From NCBI GenBank assembly GCA_036346355.1, contig CM070576.1, forward strand, positions 12,259,558 through 12,323,557: a DNA stretch of 64,000 nt. The letters run 5' to 3'. Every line of letters starts with the position of its first letter. Position 1 is the stretch's first letter. The notes below the pieces were generated by a model. That model was not told the DNA's origin, ran no database searches, and was given only the letters and a program-made list of their open reading frames with translations. The position numbers and the translations under genes were made by a program. This document shows positions 11,758 through 23,528 of this stretch, one piece after another. This DNA comes from Rhipidocladum racemiflorum. Taxonomy: Eukaryota; Streptophyta; Magnoliopsida; Poales; Poaceae.

Positions 11758-12447
11758 GCAGTCTGGATCGGCCGAGTTGTTTTTTCCAAAGCACTACGCT
11801 AGATTTAATCCGCGCCGCTGATTCTCAAACCAACGGGCAAGATCACGCCACGTGGCGGGAAGGCTGGACCGCCGCGGTCGGCGCCGTCACGCGGCGTGTG
11901 CGTGTGGCAGACGACCGCGAGGCCCGCGTGTCGAAGGGCCCGCATGTCGATGGCTAATTCAGCCAAGCGGCGTCACCCATGGCGTCACGCGATGGGTCCC
12001 ACATGTCGACCGTGGGCTGAGTTCCCGCCGACGTCGCCGATGACGCTACCCGAAGTGGTCCCACCGCCGGGCCTCACGTGGAGTCGTGGACCGAGTCCAC
12101 GGTGGACCGAGCCAAACCGTGGACCAAGCCCATGAGCCGTACCGACATCAGCCACCCAATCGAGGAGCCGACACGTGTCCATGCCGACGCAATAATTAAT
12201 TTCCGAAAAAGAAAATGATTTATTAATTCGAAATATTAATTCAAATTTAGATTCAAACTTCAAACGCTTATAACTTTTGCGTTTCAACTCCGATTTGAGT
12301 GATTCAAATTTCTAAATTTGTATAAAATTCAGATCTACTCAAATATGAATTTTATTTAATTTTTGGACTAAAGTTTTTCTCTGTAATATTATTTAATTGA
12401 TTACTTAAACTTTAATAAATCATAACTTTTGCGTTTTAACTCCAAAT

Positions 12448-12708
12448 TTGACGATTCCAGTTTCTAAAAATCCAGAAAATTATGTTCTCTCTGTTTATGG
12501 ATTTTATTTGGAGTTTTGGGATGTTTTTGCCTATTGTTTATTTGTGTATTGCTATTTGCACGCTTTACGAGTAGACGTTGAAGTGCCGGAAGGATTCGAA
12601 GGAGAAGTGTTGACTCAGGATCCAACTCAAGACCAAGAGCAAGTACTTTTTGAAGGCAAGTTGTGCTTTGACCATGTTGATCCTATTTCGAAATCTATTT
12701 TGATTTAA
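12448..12708 (+). other. Recurring 86-codon ORF in family-A LTR
   Basis: This open frame recurs in every A LTR here: 12448-12708, 43991-44248, 53161-53421 and, shortened, 61384-61184 on the minus strand. The predicted peptide has an aromatic, Cys-rich N-terminal half (FAYCLFVYCYLHA) and an acidic C-terminal half (VEVPEGFEGEVL). Of the few differences between copies, two are synonymous (GGA/GGG, GTA/GTG) and others change residues. The recency of the copies may explain the conservation on its own. I recognise no family and do not claim it is translated. Confidence 0.3.
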
Positions 12709-13802
12709 ACTATTGCATGCTAGTTCAATTAGAAAAATACTTTGTTTAAACCTGGGGGTTAGATAAATACCAATTTGCTATATGACACCTTGATTACTTA
12801 AGTATGTGCCATGACCCTTTGTCACCCTAGTTGTGGTTTACTAGTTGGACATTATTAAATTGCCAACATGGGTTTAGACCGCTGTAGTATCGCTTAGACA
12901 CATACGTGCTCATGACATGATTTTGGACAATCAAATGTTAATATTGACTTAATGATATATTGAACCTGTTTTGGGAAAAGTATCATGTGATGTTGATGGC
13001 ACGTGGTGCATGGTAATCAAGCGGGGTTTGATAAAGCGATTTCGGCCAGGGCATGTGGCAAGAGTAATCAGTGGGCCAGTTGTGGCATTGGGAGTGTTGA
13101 TTTGGTTTTTGGGTAGTCTTGCCCTGGTCACTCTAAGGACTTAACCTTGCAAGCCTTTGAACTGGTCATACTTGCAACCACATGGTCGGAATGGGACGGC
13201 CCTAGTTGACTAAGTCGCTAAGGACTCACTTGTGGAGCCTCAGGGTGTCAATTACACCGTTTGTGTGATTGTGCGGGGAGCGTATCGTGGCTGTGGCCAG
13301 ATACCCATCTAACGGTGTGTTGGTCCCATACTTCGCCTTGGCTAAGGGAAGGGATGGTGTAGAGCACGAACCGGAGAGGACCACCTGTGTTGTTTGAGGC
13401 TTCCGAAAGGCTTTGTTACTGAACTCGCCTTTGTGGTGTTTGACTGTATCTTGTGGGTAAAGTGCATAACTTCTGCAGAGTGTAGAATCTATTTAAATAG
13501 CCGAGTCCGCGGTACTGGACAATGCTCGGGAATTACAGTCAAGGGTTAGATTTTCTCAAAAATAACTTGGATTTTGAAAGGTTGGTTTGGTTTAACAATG
13601 AAGATGATGGAAATGTGGTTTAGGATGGGGAAAAAGTTCATTAAACTTCTTGAAAAGTTATTTATGCTTTACTTATTTCTACTGCTTTCGAATCTACTTA
13701 TATTACTTGTCAAAAGCTGTTTACTGCAAATATACCTTAAGCTATTCCTTTGTACCAAGCCATGCATATAGTATATTAGCTTGCATTCTGTGCATGACTT
13801 GC

Positions 13803-13819
13803 TGAGTACCAAGTACTCA
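13803..13819 (+). promoter_or_regulatory. Conserved LTR stem-loop (family A)
   Basis: TGAGTAC-CAA-GTACTCA is a 7-bp perfect stem in the context CTTGC...CCCTTGCC. It lies about 390 bp before the LTR end. The equivalent hairpin in family B has a different stem sequence that still pairs, which is why I list it. Confidence 0.45.
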
Positions 13820-15190
13820 CCCTTGCCTCAACACAATACCAGTTGAAGAGGAGACTACGCCAGCTTCGGAGGAGGAATTCCAAGAGGACCCGTCTACTTA
13901 GGGATGCGAGCCTGGTCGGTTGCACTGTGGTATCTTTGGATGGCGCCACGAAGTTATTTGATTTTCCGCTGCTATTATCTCTCTTTTAATAAGTTTTGCC
14001 TTGCGAGGCATATATTTGTAGCTTGGCCATAAGGTCGAGTAACCGGTTTGGTTATTTAAATAAAGTACTTTGATAATATCGATTGGTATGATTGTGATAT
14101 TTACCGATGTTAAGACTGTGTGCACTAGCGCGTTCCTGGACTAGTGCTGAATACACAGAGGGTCCGGATTTGCAAATTCGGGGTCCCGACAACACCAACG
14201 GGTGTGCACTCGGCAATACCGGTATGTGTTAGTGTTGTGCCCTTGAGGCAATCATATGGATGATTGTAACATGACTATGTTTATGAATAATAATATGATT
14301 ATTGGTCCAATGAATGTATATCATTGTTTTGATCAACAAGTGTGTGACTTGTTTATGAAGCTCTTTACTTATTGATATAATTCGATAAATATCTCTGATC
14401 GGATATCATCGTATAGGACAACGATGGATAGATCAACACGTGTATTGTTCGATGATCATGTTTCATAGATCATGGGATATGGAGATATCATCAATACATT
14501 GTGGACGCATGTTGAAGAACATGTGTTAGATAGACCCACAATGGGACACTGCGAGAATGTTACATTCTTATGTTTCATCAGTGTACCTCATACATAGTAG
14601 ATGTATGATCCTTAGACCTGAGATTGTCATATTCCCTACATGTGTAATAGTTTACCTTGGGGTTACCAAACACTATTTCCTAACCGGATAGTTATAAAGG
14701 TAGCTTTCATGTTTACTATGAAACATGCAGAGGGAAGTGAGCAGTCAAGATGGAATTTGCCACTCCAATGTAACAGAGATATATGTCTAGGCCACTCGTG
14801 TGATATGATTAAGGAAGTGCATGGCCATGCCGTGATTGAGAAGTCAATCACAACTTATTAATATATCATGGATACGAGAGATGGATTGAACTGTCAAAGG
14901 ATGACATGCTTCTCGCCTTGAGTTCGATCCTCATATAGTTTGGCAAAGGGATTATTACATCAGTACTTTAATCATATGCGTTTGGGAGTTGGCATGCTCT
15001 GCAAGGAGCCGCTACCGACTATTGGATTAGAAAAAGGGTTTTCTGAATCCATGTCCAAATGCGCATGAACCTACAGGGTCACACACTTAACGGGCTGGGA
15101 TGCATTAATTCGGATTGGATCCGTAATTAATGGACCTCGTGGGCTTAACGCGTAGATGGGCCCTAACTGCTTAGGGTTTCACCTCGTGGC

Positions 15191-15197
15191 TATATAA
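15191..15197 (+). promoter_or_regulatory. Copia LTR TATA box
   Basis: TATATAA occurs in a GC-rich context and is repeated at 23790-23796 in the 3' LTR remnant. Its position, about 410 bp before the LTR end, fits a U3 promoter. Confidence 0.6.
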
Positions 15198-15375
15198 GGA
15201 GGGGAGGAGGCTGGACGCAGAAGACACTTTCATGCAGTTTAGAGGTGTTTCGCCAGAAACCCCAGCCACCTACTCTCGTTGCCCCTGCCGAGCGACCCGG
15301 TGCTTGCACACCGATGCACGTCGTTCCATCCCCGGACGTGTGGATTTTTGTGGTGACGCTGCTGCTACTGTGGCG

Positions 15376-15472
15376 TGGAGAGGATGATCCGCAGCGAGGA
15401 CGATCCGTGGCGAGGACGATCCGTGGCGAGTACGATCCGCGGCGAGGACGATCCACGCCGAGAACGATCCAC
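15376..15472 (+). repeat. 15-bp tandem repeat in copia LTR
   Basis: About six copies of GATCCGTGGCGAGGAC-like units lie downstream of the TATA box, in the presumed R/U5 part. The 3' LTR remnant has the same array at about 23975-24087 with a different arrangement of variants, so the array has changed since insertion. It produces Arg/Asp/Pro-rich ORFs on both strands, which are not genes. Confidence 0.7.
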
Positions 15473-15609
15473 TACAACGACGTGCGAAGGATTCAGCAAC
15501 TGCGCGTCTAGCGGTAATAGATCTATGGTCCCCTTCTTGCGAGTAGCTTTTCTGGTTTGCGGTAGAAATTTTAATTTGTGCTTGTGTAGCATACCGCGTT
15601 CCCCAACAG

Positions 15610-15622
15610 TGGTATCAGAGCC
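15610..15622 (+). other. Primer-binding site, initiator Met tRNA
   Basis: TGGTATCAGAGCC lies one base after the LTR end. It is complementary to the 3' end of plant initiator-Met tRNA, the usual primer for plant copia elements. Confidence 0.9.
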
Positions 15623-17246
15623 ATCTCGCGTAGATTTGTGATCTGGATGTTGCACATATGGTATGTGAGGATAGTAGATTGGATCTATTACATGTTAAAC
15701 CGATTCATGTGATGAATTGGTGGAGGCAGCCGTCGATGAGATCGATCGGTTTAGGGTTTGAGGAAAGTGCAAACCGAATCAATCATGATTTGGGTGAGTC
15801 CGTTCATGGTACGACGTTGCCCTTACCGGTCGGGTTATCGCCATCAGGGTTTACGAATCGCAACCATATGGGACCAAGCCAATCAGATTGAATCAGATTG
15901 GGTCAATCTGATTGATCTGTGCAGATTTTGAGGGCATTTTCTTTTAACAGAACACAATCCTCCGAAAAAAATTTCCAAGGGCACTGCCCTCGACCCGCCA
16001 TTGAACGGGCGCTGCCTTGATTTGCAGGCGCCGCCTTGAACCCGCCGCGCCGCCTGGACTTCAGCAGGCGCCGCTTGGAACCCCGCTGTCGTAGAATCTA
16101 TTTTGTTTAACTCGTTTTTGCAGGATGTTGTGTGAAATAGTATGGCCTATGTGTATGTGATACATGTAATATTTACATTGCCTGCGTGCCGTGTCAAGCG
16201 GGGTTCCAAGGGGCAACACCACCAGGGGCGCTGCCCCTTGGAACCCGCTGTCGTAGAATCTATTTTGTTTAACTCGTTTTTGCAGGATGTTGTGTGAAAT
16301 AGTATGGCCTATGTGTATGTGATACATGTAATATTTACATGGCATGCGTGCCGTGTCAAGCCATAAGGCTATTTCAATCTAAAATGTATAACAACCTGCG
16401 TGTCGACTTGTGATGTTTCAAACCCTCATGTAATATTCATTATCAAAGTTGTAAGGAGTTGCATCTACAATGATGAAGATGGTGGCATTAAGCATGATGG
16501 CAAGGTGAACAATCAAGCATGATGATGGAGATCCTAATGCTAAGGGCCATACTATTTCGCATCTTAATTTGATTATGTGTGGATGTGTGTTTAATCCTTG
16601 CTATTTTCTTTATGCTCATTGCATATGATGCCATGTTCATAATAGATATTGTTCACCCCTATAGTTAAAATTTTAAATCACACTTGTCCATCCAATTGTT
16701 GCACCTATCAAGAATTTAGATCATTATTGATATGACTGCCAAAGTAGTATATCAATGACTATCTTAATAGATGATAGGGAATGTGTTGGACACATTGCGC
16801 ATAACAATGGTTGATTTAACTAAGCTATCAAAACGGTTTTGGGATTAAGGACATAAGTGGTTGGAATATGATTTCAGTAATGAAGGAACGGATACAAGAC
16901 GATTGGTGTGTAGGAAAAGACACATGAGGCTAGGTTTCTTAATTGGCACCCGGAAATGGGAAGTGCTCCCTCCCTCATGTGAGCCCTAGGGGCGAGTTGA
17001 CCTGGCCATGACTCAAGTTGACGGAGGCATTCATTACTTGTTTTCATGCTCAACCAACAAGAGTTACATAAGATGTAATTAGCAAAGATGTTGCTTACCT
17101 ATGTCATTAGATTTCTAGCAGTGATGCCAAAGCTCACTAGTGTTTGATGAATATGGATCTTGAATACTCACCATGTGTCCATAAAGGGGGCACATGATAG
17201 GAGTTTCTTTTGTTAAAATGTTTAGTAAAAGTATTACAGAAACATA
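15623..17246 (+). other. Copia leader with ~112-bp direct repeat
   Basis: This is untranslated DNA between primer site and gag. A segment of about 112 bp (16085-16196) is repeated at 16247-16358, offset 162 bp, with few differences. The part between is GC-rich and partly self-complementary around CCCCTTGGAACCCGCTG. No gene was seen; the 94-aa minus ORF merely spans the repeat. Confidence 0.6.
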
Positions 17247-18454
17247 GTGCTTAGAAACTTTGCATGTTTTTGTTGTAGTTCAATGGCACCTCCTGCTGCT
17301 CCTGGTTTTGCTTTGAGATCAGTTTTGGAAAGAGAAAAACTAAATGTAACAAATTTTGTGGATTGGTATCGCAACTTGAGAATTGTTCTCAAACATGAAA
17401 AGAAAGAATATGTTCTAGAGAGTCCGATTCCTAATGAACCAGCTGAAAATGCTCCTCAGAATTTGAAGGCTGACTATGAAAAACATGTTAATGCCTCTGT
17501 AGAGGTCAACTGTCTCATGCTTGTCACCATGGACTCTGAGCTGCAAAAGCAATATGAGGACCAGGATGCTTACAATATGATTGTGGGCTTGAAGGGCATG
17601 TTTGGAAATCAAGCAAGGGCTGAGAGGTATGGTATCTCAAAGCTTCTGTTTGCTTGTAAGCTGGCTGAAGGCAGTCCGGTCAGCCCACATGTAATCAAGA
17701 TGATTGGCTACATTGGGAGATTGGAAAAGCTTGAGTTTCCCCTTAGCATTGGTCTAGCTACAGACGTAATTCTCCAGTCTCTACCTCAGAGCTTTGAGCC
17801 ATTCATTATGAATTTTCATATGAATAGCATGGAGAAGAGCCTGACCGAGCTACATGGGATGCTCAAGGCTGCCGAGGAAAGCATTAAGAAGAAACCCAAT
17901 CATGTGATGATGGTTCAGAAGACAACTACCTTCAAAAAGAAGAAAGCCAAGACTTGGGGAAAGGGAAAGGGCAAGGGCAAGGCTCAAGATGAGATCACGA
18001 GCCTCAAAACTAAGCTTCAGAAGCTCAAAGTCAGCCCTCAACCCGAAACCCAGTGCTTCTATTGCAAGAAGTCAGGACATTGGAAACGGAATTGCGAGAA
18101 GTACCTGGCAGTTAAAAGGAATGGGAGTGTGACTTCCACTTCAGGTATTAATGTTATAGAAATTAATCTTGCTACTTCTTATTCCAGCTCTTGGGTATAT
18201 GATACCGGATCGGTTGCTCACATTTGCAATTCGATGCAGGGGCTGACAAAGAGTAGAGACTTGGCAAAGGCAGAAGTGGATATTCGTGTGGGGAATAAAG
18301 CAAGAGTTGCTGGTCTTGCCGTTGGCACCTACCCATTGCATTTTCCTTCAGGATTAGTTTTAGAACTTAATAATTGTTATTTTATTCCATCTATGAGTAG
18401 AAACATTATTTCATCTTCCTGTTTGGAACATGAAGGTTATGAATTCAGAATAAA
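17247..18454 (+). pseudogene. Copia gag-protease, 3' truncated
   Basis: This is the Gag polyprotein start of a copia element. An in-frame ATG at 17247 opens the ORF, but the family-like start MAPPAAPGF at 17283 is more likely. The UBN2-type Gag domain covers roughly residues 20-220 (NFVDWYRNLRIVL; SLTELHGMLKAAE). A Lys-rich linker and a CCHC zinc knuckle, CFYCKKSGHWKRNC, follow at about residues 270-283. The aspartic protease begins at WVYDTGS (catalytic Asp near residue 319). The frame then reaches PSMSRNIISSS and EHEGYEF, typical just before integrase. A CACTA element inserted at 18455 ends it, and the remaining ORF codons to 18683 come from that insertion. Integrase, RT and RNase H are absent. 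Confidence 0.9.
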
Positions 18455-18675
18455 CACTACAGGAATCCGTATTATTTTCGTCGGCCCGGAACCGACGAAA
18501 ATAAGGGTTAAACTGACGAAAATAAGGGTTAAACCGACGAAAATATCTATCTTCGTCGGTTTGCCGACGAAGATAGGCCGACGAAATTCCGTTGACGAAA
18601 ATACAATTATTTTCGTCGGTTGCCGACGAAGATGCTATTATTTTCGTCGGTCTTGGCCGACGAAAATACGATTTG
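18455..18675 (+). mobile_element. CACTA end, TTTTCGTCGG family
   Basis: CACTACAGGAATCC is followed by alternating TTTTCGTCGG and CCGACGAAAA motifs to about 18667. This is a CACTA terminus with palindromic subterminal repeats, cutting the copia pol frame. A related end lies at 34156. No matching TAGTG end with GGATTCC was found to the right, so the far boundary is unknown. Confidence 0.75.
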
Positions 18676-20985
18676 AAATTTAAAAAAAATACGGGAAAAT
18701 CAACAACTGAGATTTTAAATAGAGCAATATGGTCTGAGTTTGATTTAACCTTATTCTAACCATGATTGTTGACAGCAAGGCAATATGGTCTGAGTATACA
18801 TTAGAGTATGCAGTCTCTGTAGCAATGATGGTCAATAGCACTTCACCAGAGCTGAATGGCATAATGTTTTTCTTAAAGCACATCATCAACTAAGAATAGC
18901 TATCTAATGGAAGATCCAATAACTTTTAACAGGAAAGTTACTGAAGAACAAAACGCTTATCACTCCTAGGTGGCATATAGGCTATTATTTAATTTATCAC
19001 GAACCAAAATGTAAGGAATGCATTGAAACTAAACACGCATTAACCCAAACAGCTAATGTACAACATAGATAAATATTTCCAAACCATGCAAGTCCTGGTG
19101 ATCATACATCATCAAAGTCACAAACAATCTAGCTCCAGCAGGCGTAGTTTGAGGTAAGCAGCATCACGAAATAATCTAACAACAAACTGGGATGTTACTT
19201 TTCTAGGTCAGTATTGGGATTGAGTTTCAAGGTTGAGTCCACCACCATGTCTACCACTAGTGAAACTAGTTGCAATAAACACTAAACAGGAAGAACGCCA
19301 GAACATCATTATTACATTTAGTAACCAGAAATCCTCCAAACCTGAGCACCCCAGTTAATCAAAAGCTCGGATAGAATGTACAAGTAACATTAATTGTTGA
19401 CAAATTGAGTCTTACTTGGTTCTTTTTCTGACAAATTGAACACCATGATAAAGCTATAACTTTGAATGAGCATGTTTACTAATCAGTTAACAAGTCAGTC
19501 CAACTGACTCAGTTGTTTGATCACTGAATCTACTCTCCTATTATTTTTTTAAAAAAGGAAATTAATTTGATCACGGAATGTCGGGCAAGACATGATAAGG
19601 AGTGCACATGCATGTTCTCGACACCGTCGAGAACAAAACGAGCCTTTGTCGATTCACATAAAAGCGGAGCATTCATTTAAATTTGGGCTCTCCTTTCGTG
19701 CAATTAAACCACCGAAAGCTCAGAGACGGAGGCCATTCGACATATGCACAAAAATGGCCGATCTTAACATTTATGCTCCTGACTCAAACGGACTCAAACC
19801 CTCATTGGATCCTCAATCTGGGATGGCTCCAGTTTGAGAGGTTACATGTAGTGTCATATTTGTTAAATAATTTGAGTTAACAAAGGATGTTTCTTTTGTG
19901 TAACTCCATCATGGAGTAGGCAAATTAATACACAACTGGTTATGGTCATGCACCCAGAGCTTTGGAGTCAAAGTTTTATACGGTTGACTGTAAACATTCT
20001 AAAATGACATCTAAAGAGAAACAGAGGGGGGCCCAAATGTGGAAATATGTATAATTACTAAATAGCCTTAGAAACAATTTTTTGGTTCATTGTTGTGCCC
20101 ATTAACTTTTACCGCAACAGTCCAGAGTTCTTAGATTGAGACCTTGTCCCATCAACCACACCTCACTATTCCCAAATAGTTGATACTCCAAACTAGAGAA
20201 GTATACTGGTTATCTAATTGGTTAGTGTCTCTAAACCTAACTACCGTAAGGTCCAAACATCAAACCACTATTACAACTTTCAAGGATGTGATATCAAAGC
20301 ATCATACACTGGTTTTTGGATTGGCATCATTAATTGTTGGAGAATTGGGTTTGTTGAGGTCTTAAAGATATCTAGCCCCAGATTATTATGAGACTGTTAC
20401 ATCTTAAATTTCCACTTTTTAAAAAATTGTACCATTGTTCTTTTTAAAAAATAACCTAGCATTGAAGTTAAGGATTGATTTCCTGGCCCGAATAGGAGTT
20501 GGAGCGGGTAAAATAGAATTATTCCTTTTGACTTTCACTCTTAAGCTCTTGGATCCACATATTTTTCACTTCTTGATTTTAATTACTTGGATCCTTGTAC
20601 TCTCACTTGCACTCTAACAGCAATTAATATCTACAATACTTAGACAAGGTAGGTTCATATTGGTCTTCTAAAATGAGTTGGCTTTGTATTTCTAAATCAG
20701 GTTGCAAAATCATCTTTGGAATCAGTTTGTCATGTGAAATTGTTACAGTAGGTAGTAAATTTGTTCTATTAGCAAATGGCATTCAAACATTCAAACAACC
20801 ATTCACATTCACATTCACATTCAAACAACCATTCACATTCAAACAACCATTCAATCAAACAAGACCCTTTTAGAACACGATCCGAACCTACCTTGGCGGC
20901 GGTGGAGTGGCTAGGGGATGTGCGGCGGCGGTGTGGCTCGGGGACGTGCGATGGCGGCGAGGCCGCGCTCCACGGCTCGGGTTTT
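18676..20985. other. Unassigned, possibly CACTA interior
   Basis: This is AT-rich DNA without credible ORFs. A short perfect hairpin TTCTCGAC-ACC-GTCGAGAA lies at about 19616-19634. A minisatellite of ACATTCAAACA and ACCATTC words lies at 20778-20862. A GC-rich segment at about 20884-20985 reads on the minus strand like an exon end followed by AAG/GTAGGT, a plausible 5' splice site. That would suit a captured host gene fragment, but I cannot name the gene. Confidence 0.35.
20778..20862 (+). repeat. Short minisatellite (CATTCAAACAAC)
   Basis: Tandem CATTCA and CAAACAACCATT words occur with small variations. They give the His/Ser/Asn-rich plus-strand ORF in this place, which is not a gene. Confidence 0.7.
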
Positions 20986-23528
20986 AGTTAAAACCTAAGC
21001 CATGTTTCTAAGTTATTCCACATCATATTTTAGTTGCAACTTCAGGTATGACACTAAAAATACATATTCCAAAGACCTACAGCCCGCTCTGATACCAACT
21101 GTAACACCCCAGCTTCTACTAAGCCCAGAATGTCACCAAACATAGACCATAACACACTTAATACCAACGTTTAAGGTAAATTACAGCAAGTAATCATTTA
21201 GAAGAATTGAAAATTTTGACAGCATTTACTTTGTTTATGCATGAAACTTAACAACATAACATCATATCAATAAGTAGGATAAACAAGATCTTCACACGCA
21301 GCGATAATGATAACTAATCATCAACTAAAACATCAATAAGCATCGCTAGCAAAAGAATAAGCATCAATTTAAGTCTAGGAAGATATAACAATTCACTCCA
21401 TAGCCCCACATGATACAAATGAGGGAAACAACCAAACATAAAGACCATAAACTAATGATTATTGCAATGTCTCCAAAACAAGTGAATTAGCTAGATTATG
21501 ATACTACGTGGAGGAGTGTAGCTAAATCCCTTTCCTGCCACGATTTCATGGTACCTAAAGAAACAAACAACGAAAAACACAAGCGTGAGTTCAAAACTCA
21601 GCAAAGTGTATTGTAATGAATCAACAAGGATCAAGACAACAAATCATCATCCCAGTCTCCACAGTTATACCACAACACATCATATTTGACATTATATACA
21701 CTCTTTAAAACAACATAATAATCATTTCATGAGCATCTCAAGAGTACTCTCATCATTAATTCATAAACTTCTTCATTTATGTATATCATTCATGCAATGC
21801 AATGCACATGTCTCCTGGAATTCTCATACCGGTATGATTGAGTGCACACCCGTCGGCATGCACCCTTTTCCCCCTTCCATCCCGAAGATGGAGGGTGCCT
21901 ATCACTCGCTTCCATTCACCTCGGTGATGGAATCACGATGTAGGACTTACTCAAAAGAATAGCCCCGGAGTAGTCATAACTGTTCTCACCGACCCTACCA
22001 GAATAGTTATGACTTATCTCACCGGACGGCCATGAAAATATGCCATGTATGCAAAATGGACAGCATCGTATACATAAATCGAAATATTGCATATCAACAC
22101 ATGGCATCTCAACATGTAGGACCGTATTCAACAATTGACTGATTCTGCTCAAAACATGGCATGTGAATCATTTATCAACAACAAGCATTTTTAATCATGG
22201 CATGAGGACACCATAGCATCGACAACATTTAAATCATGGCCTAAGGACATCCTATCCATGGTAACATGTAATTCATGGCAAGACATCATGTTATCTAACC
22301 CAAATACTATCAAGCAATTCTAGCAACACTTATAACATACAATCCACGCAACACACTTGCCTTCAACCACGGGCAATGGAGTGACAAGAGGTTGAGGGCA
22401 CTCCCGGAGGCACACCACCTGCAAACACGTGCCACACACTCAAAACGAGTCCACAAAACAGTACACAAATAAATCCCACTACCCGACTTCGCATACAACT
22501 CCTAAAATCAGAAAACAGCTAATCTGTCCCTTCGAGACAGCAGCCTTCCAAAGGGCATAACTTCAGTTCTAGGACTCCAAATTGAATAAACAAGTACATC
22601 CCCGCGTAGCTTAGGAAATTTCTCAACTTTTTCTAGTTATAGAGAAAGACTAATTCGGAGTCTAATGTTGTTTAATCTAACGTTGAACACGAACTGTCCC
22701 AATCTCGTCACAGATTTGACAGCACTCGGTAAAACGGCCATATCTCCCAAACGGCTGGGCGGATTTTAACGTTCTTTATATGCACGGAAAGATAATGAAA
22801 TTATCTACAACTTCCTAAAAGTCCGTATGGTCAGATTCAAACTCTAAATTGGCGAAAACGCCTGCCCTAGTTCGGGTTCCCAATCTGCCCGAACCAAAAC
22901 GTGAGTACAACTCTAGTTTTTCATCAATTCTACCCCATGGCAGCACCTCCCATGATCCAAGAACATGGTAATCCCCCTCTACAGCAGCATAAGATCTACC
23001 CCACAGGGTTCCCCCATTACCTTCTTGAAGAATCGCAAAACAACCGCTTCTCCTCGCGCGATCTCCACCCGATCTCCTCCTCCCAACGGCTCTCCTCGTC
23101 GCGGATCCTCCCACCAGCGAGGACAGCACCACGGCAAGGCCTGGCAGTGGAGATAACACAGCAAGGGCACGGGATGGGGAAGAGGAGGCTTGGGGAGAAG
23201 TGGAGGTGAGGGAGAGGGAGGGCTAGAGAGGAGAGAGGACAAGGAGGTGGGGGAAGGGGGTGCGGCGCAAAAGGGGAGGGGGAGGGGCTAGGGCAGCAGG
23301 AAAACTCCCCCTCCTCACCCCCACATGGGCCAAACAAACCAAACCAACCAGCCCATGAAGGTTCCCCCAAGCCCAACACATCCCCGGAGCGGCCCAAAAA
23401 GCCCGAAAACGGCCCGAAACGCGTTAAAACCTCAAACTATAAGATTTTAACCTCTCATACCATATTTTATAATGTGTTTGACCTCATCATTCACATTTTA
23501 TAAGTTTTCGACACTCCGTGGTGTCACA
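20986..23528 (-). mobile_element. Family-B element, minus strand, truncated
   Basis: The 5' LTR of a minus-strand B element occupies 21100-23528. On the plus strand it reads TGTAACACCCC...GTGTCACA. The Met primer site lies at 21086-21097 (minus), and about 100 bp of leader to 20986 is collinear with 24917-25020 of the plus-strand copy. The rest of the element is missing. The right junction is inside the copia 3' LTR (TTCATATAG). The matching left duplication is not visible, so a deletion followed or accompanied the insertion. Confidence 0.8.

Larger units (their letters stand above)
10618..14191 (+). mobile_element. Family-A solo LTR (3.57 kb)
   Basis: The LTR begins TGTAACACCCCAAAATTTTA and ends GGGGTCCCGACA. 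It is flanked by ACACC on both sides (10613-10617 and 14192-14196). It is collinear with both LTRs of the full element at 42224-54901. It contains GC-rich palindromic motifs in the first 1.2 kb, an AT-rich middle, a recurring 86-codon ORF (12448-12708) and a stem-loop at 13803-13819. The many ORFs at 10894-12287 on both strands are GC-rich shadows with no domain match that I can see. Confidence 0.9.
14227..15608 (+). repeat. Copia 5' LTR
   Basis: The LTR is TGTTAG...CCAACA, 1382 bp. A TATA-like TATATAA at 15191-15197 sits in CGTGGCTATATAAGG and probably drives transcription. A 15-bp tandem array follows at 15376-15472. The right end abuts GTGGTATCAGAGCC. The 3' LTR remnant at 23529-24222 is collinear with 14931-15608. 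Confidence 0.88.

Noticed and set aside
10894..12287. Overlapping 70-178 aa ORFs on both strands in the family-A LTR
   Set aside because: GC-rich LTR sequence gives open frames by chance; the same positions in the other A LTRs are interrupted differently.
15610..15622. TGGTATCAGAGCC considered as part of a tRNA gene
   Set aside because: It occurs only beside LTRs, as a primer-binding site, without a tRNA cloverleaf.
22815..23397. ORFs of 87-126 aa rich in Pro, Ser and Gly
   Set aside because: They lie in the GC-rich start of a minus-strand family-B LTR and are not conserved between copies.
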